The notes under the pieces were generated by a model. That model searched no databases. It was given only the letters and a program-made list of their open reading frames with translations, and was not told the origin of the DNA. From Robinsoniella peoriensis (GTDB taxonomy: Bacteria > Bacillota > Clostridia > Lachnospirales > Lachnospiraceae): a stretch of DNA of 64,000 nucleotides. The position numbers were made by a program, and so were the translations under genes. The DNA lies in the NCBI RefSeq assembly GCF_000797495.1, contig NZ_JTGN01000001.1:131501-195500 (forward strand). The letters run 5' to 3'. The first letter of the stretch is position 1; each line of letters begins with the position of its first letter. Below, in pieces: positions 63,630 to 64,000 of this stretch.

Positions 63630-64000
63630 CTAAATGCAGGCTCTGGCATCTGTAAATTCCAGTCCGTAAACCTCCGCTACTGCCCGGTATGTTAGCTTTC
63701 CTTTGTATATATTCAAGCCTTCCAAAAGACCCGCATCTTCTTTCAGTGCCGTCTCTGCACCCTTATCTGCAATATGGAGTCCGTAGTTTAATATGGCATT
63801 ATTTAATGCATTGGTAGAAGTATTCGATACCGCTCCCGGCATATTCCCAACACAATAGCAGACCACACCTTCTGTCACATATACCGGATCATCGTGATAA
63901 GTCACGTGGCTCACTTCACTGCATCCGCCCTGGTCAATTGCCACATCCACAATCACCGCACCTTTTTTCATATTCTTTAAATACTCTCTTTTAATCAGCT
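63630..64000 (-). CDS. ald: Alanine dehydrogenase (5' part outside window)
   Basis: The last 122 residues only; the frame is open through base 64000 (LIKREYLKNMKKGAVIVDVAID). The segments GAVIVDVAIDQGGCSE, DPVYVTEGVVCYCVGNMPGAVSNTST and the helical end match the NAD-binding and C-terminal parts of alanine dehydrogenase, which interconverts L-alanine and pyruvate plus ammonia with NADH. Promoter and N-terminus are outside. May be cotranscribed with the following aldolase (39-bp gap). Confidence 0.92.
   Translation of the reverse strand, partial: LIKREYLKNMKKGAVIVDVAIDQGGCSEVSHVTYHDDPVYVTEGVVCYCVGNMPGAVSNTSTNALNNAILNYGLHIADKGAETALKEDAGLLEGLNIYKGKLTYRAVAEVYGLEFTDARACI

Overview
The window looks like a chromosomal segment from a gut-type Firmicute of the Clostridia, most likely Lachnospiraceae. 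The evidence is low-to-moderate GC, strong AGGAGG ribosome binding sites, YesM/YesN-style two-component systems beside sugar ABC importers that lack their own ATPase gene, a B12-dependent diol dehydratase cluster, and many glycoside hydrolases. The species cannot be named from the sequence. Almost all genes lie on the minus strand, so operons read from high to low coordinates. No rRNA, tRNA, CRISPR array, prophage or insertion sequence is visible.

Layout. 0-2.4 kb: a MerR-controlled operon (MerR, SCP2 domain, alpha/beta hydrolase, condensation-like protein cut by the window edge). 2.6-4.1 kb: a HAD phosphatase and a NifX/NafY-like protein with a His/Cys-rich tail. 4.2-12.1 kb: an arabinose-oligosaccharide locus (lipoprotein SBP, two permeases, two GH51 arabinofuranosidases around a small Cys-rich protein) with a divergent ArsR-type regulator carrying a large unfamiliar C-terminal domain. 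12.2-16.2 kb: an M17 aminopeptidase followed one base later by a multidomain transglutaminase-like protein. 16.4-25.3 kb: a second sugar importer with a GHL6-type putative glycosidase and a divergent two-component system. 25.4-28.3 kb: a secreted glycosidase-like protein (probably DUF5722) and an orphan Rpn-family nuclease. 28.7-39.0 kb: a third importer between the two halves of a second two-component system, then phosphoglucomutase and GH94 cellobiose phosphorylase. 39.1-46.2 kb: housekeeping genes (glyS, a lipoprotein, recO, era, M16C peptidase).

46.5-55.0 kb: a propanediol/glycerol dehydratase operon (large, medium and small subunits, two-part reactivase, DeoR regulator, rhamnulokinase, PduO adenosyltransferase). 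It fits catabolism of rhamnose to 1,2-propanediol and propanal. No microcompartment shell genes are present, yet the medium subunit and PduO carry helices resembling microcompartment encapsulation peptides. 55.3-55.6 kb holds a compact type I toxin-antitoxin module: a 28-residue membrane peptide and a convergent antisense RNA of about 100 nt. 55.6-64.0 kb: a D-lyxose-isomerase-like cupin, a ROK regulator, a URO-D-family protein, a GH38 alpha-mannosidase preceded by a decayed permease fragment, a Dabb-domain protein, a class II aldolase and the 3' part of alanine dehydrogenase.

Small-scale structure includes intrinsic terminators, strong stem-loops between solute-binding-protein and permease genes, and a family of short inverted-repeat elements (ends near AGAGCGTGTCTGAA) placed at or just after stop codons of minus-strand genes. 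All functions are assigned by reading the translated sequence; no database search was run.
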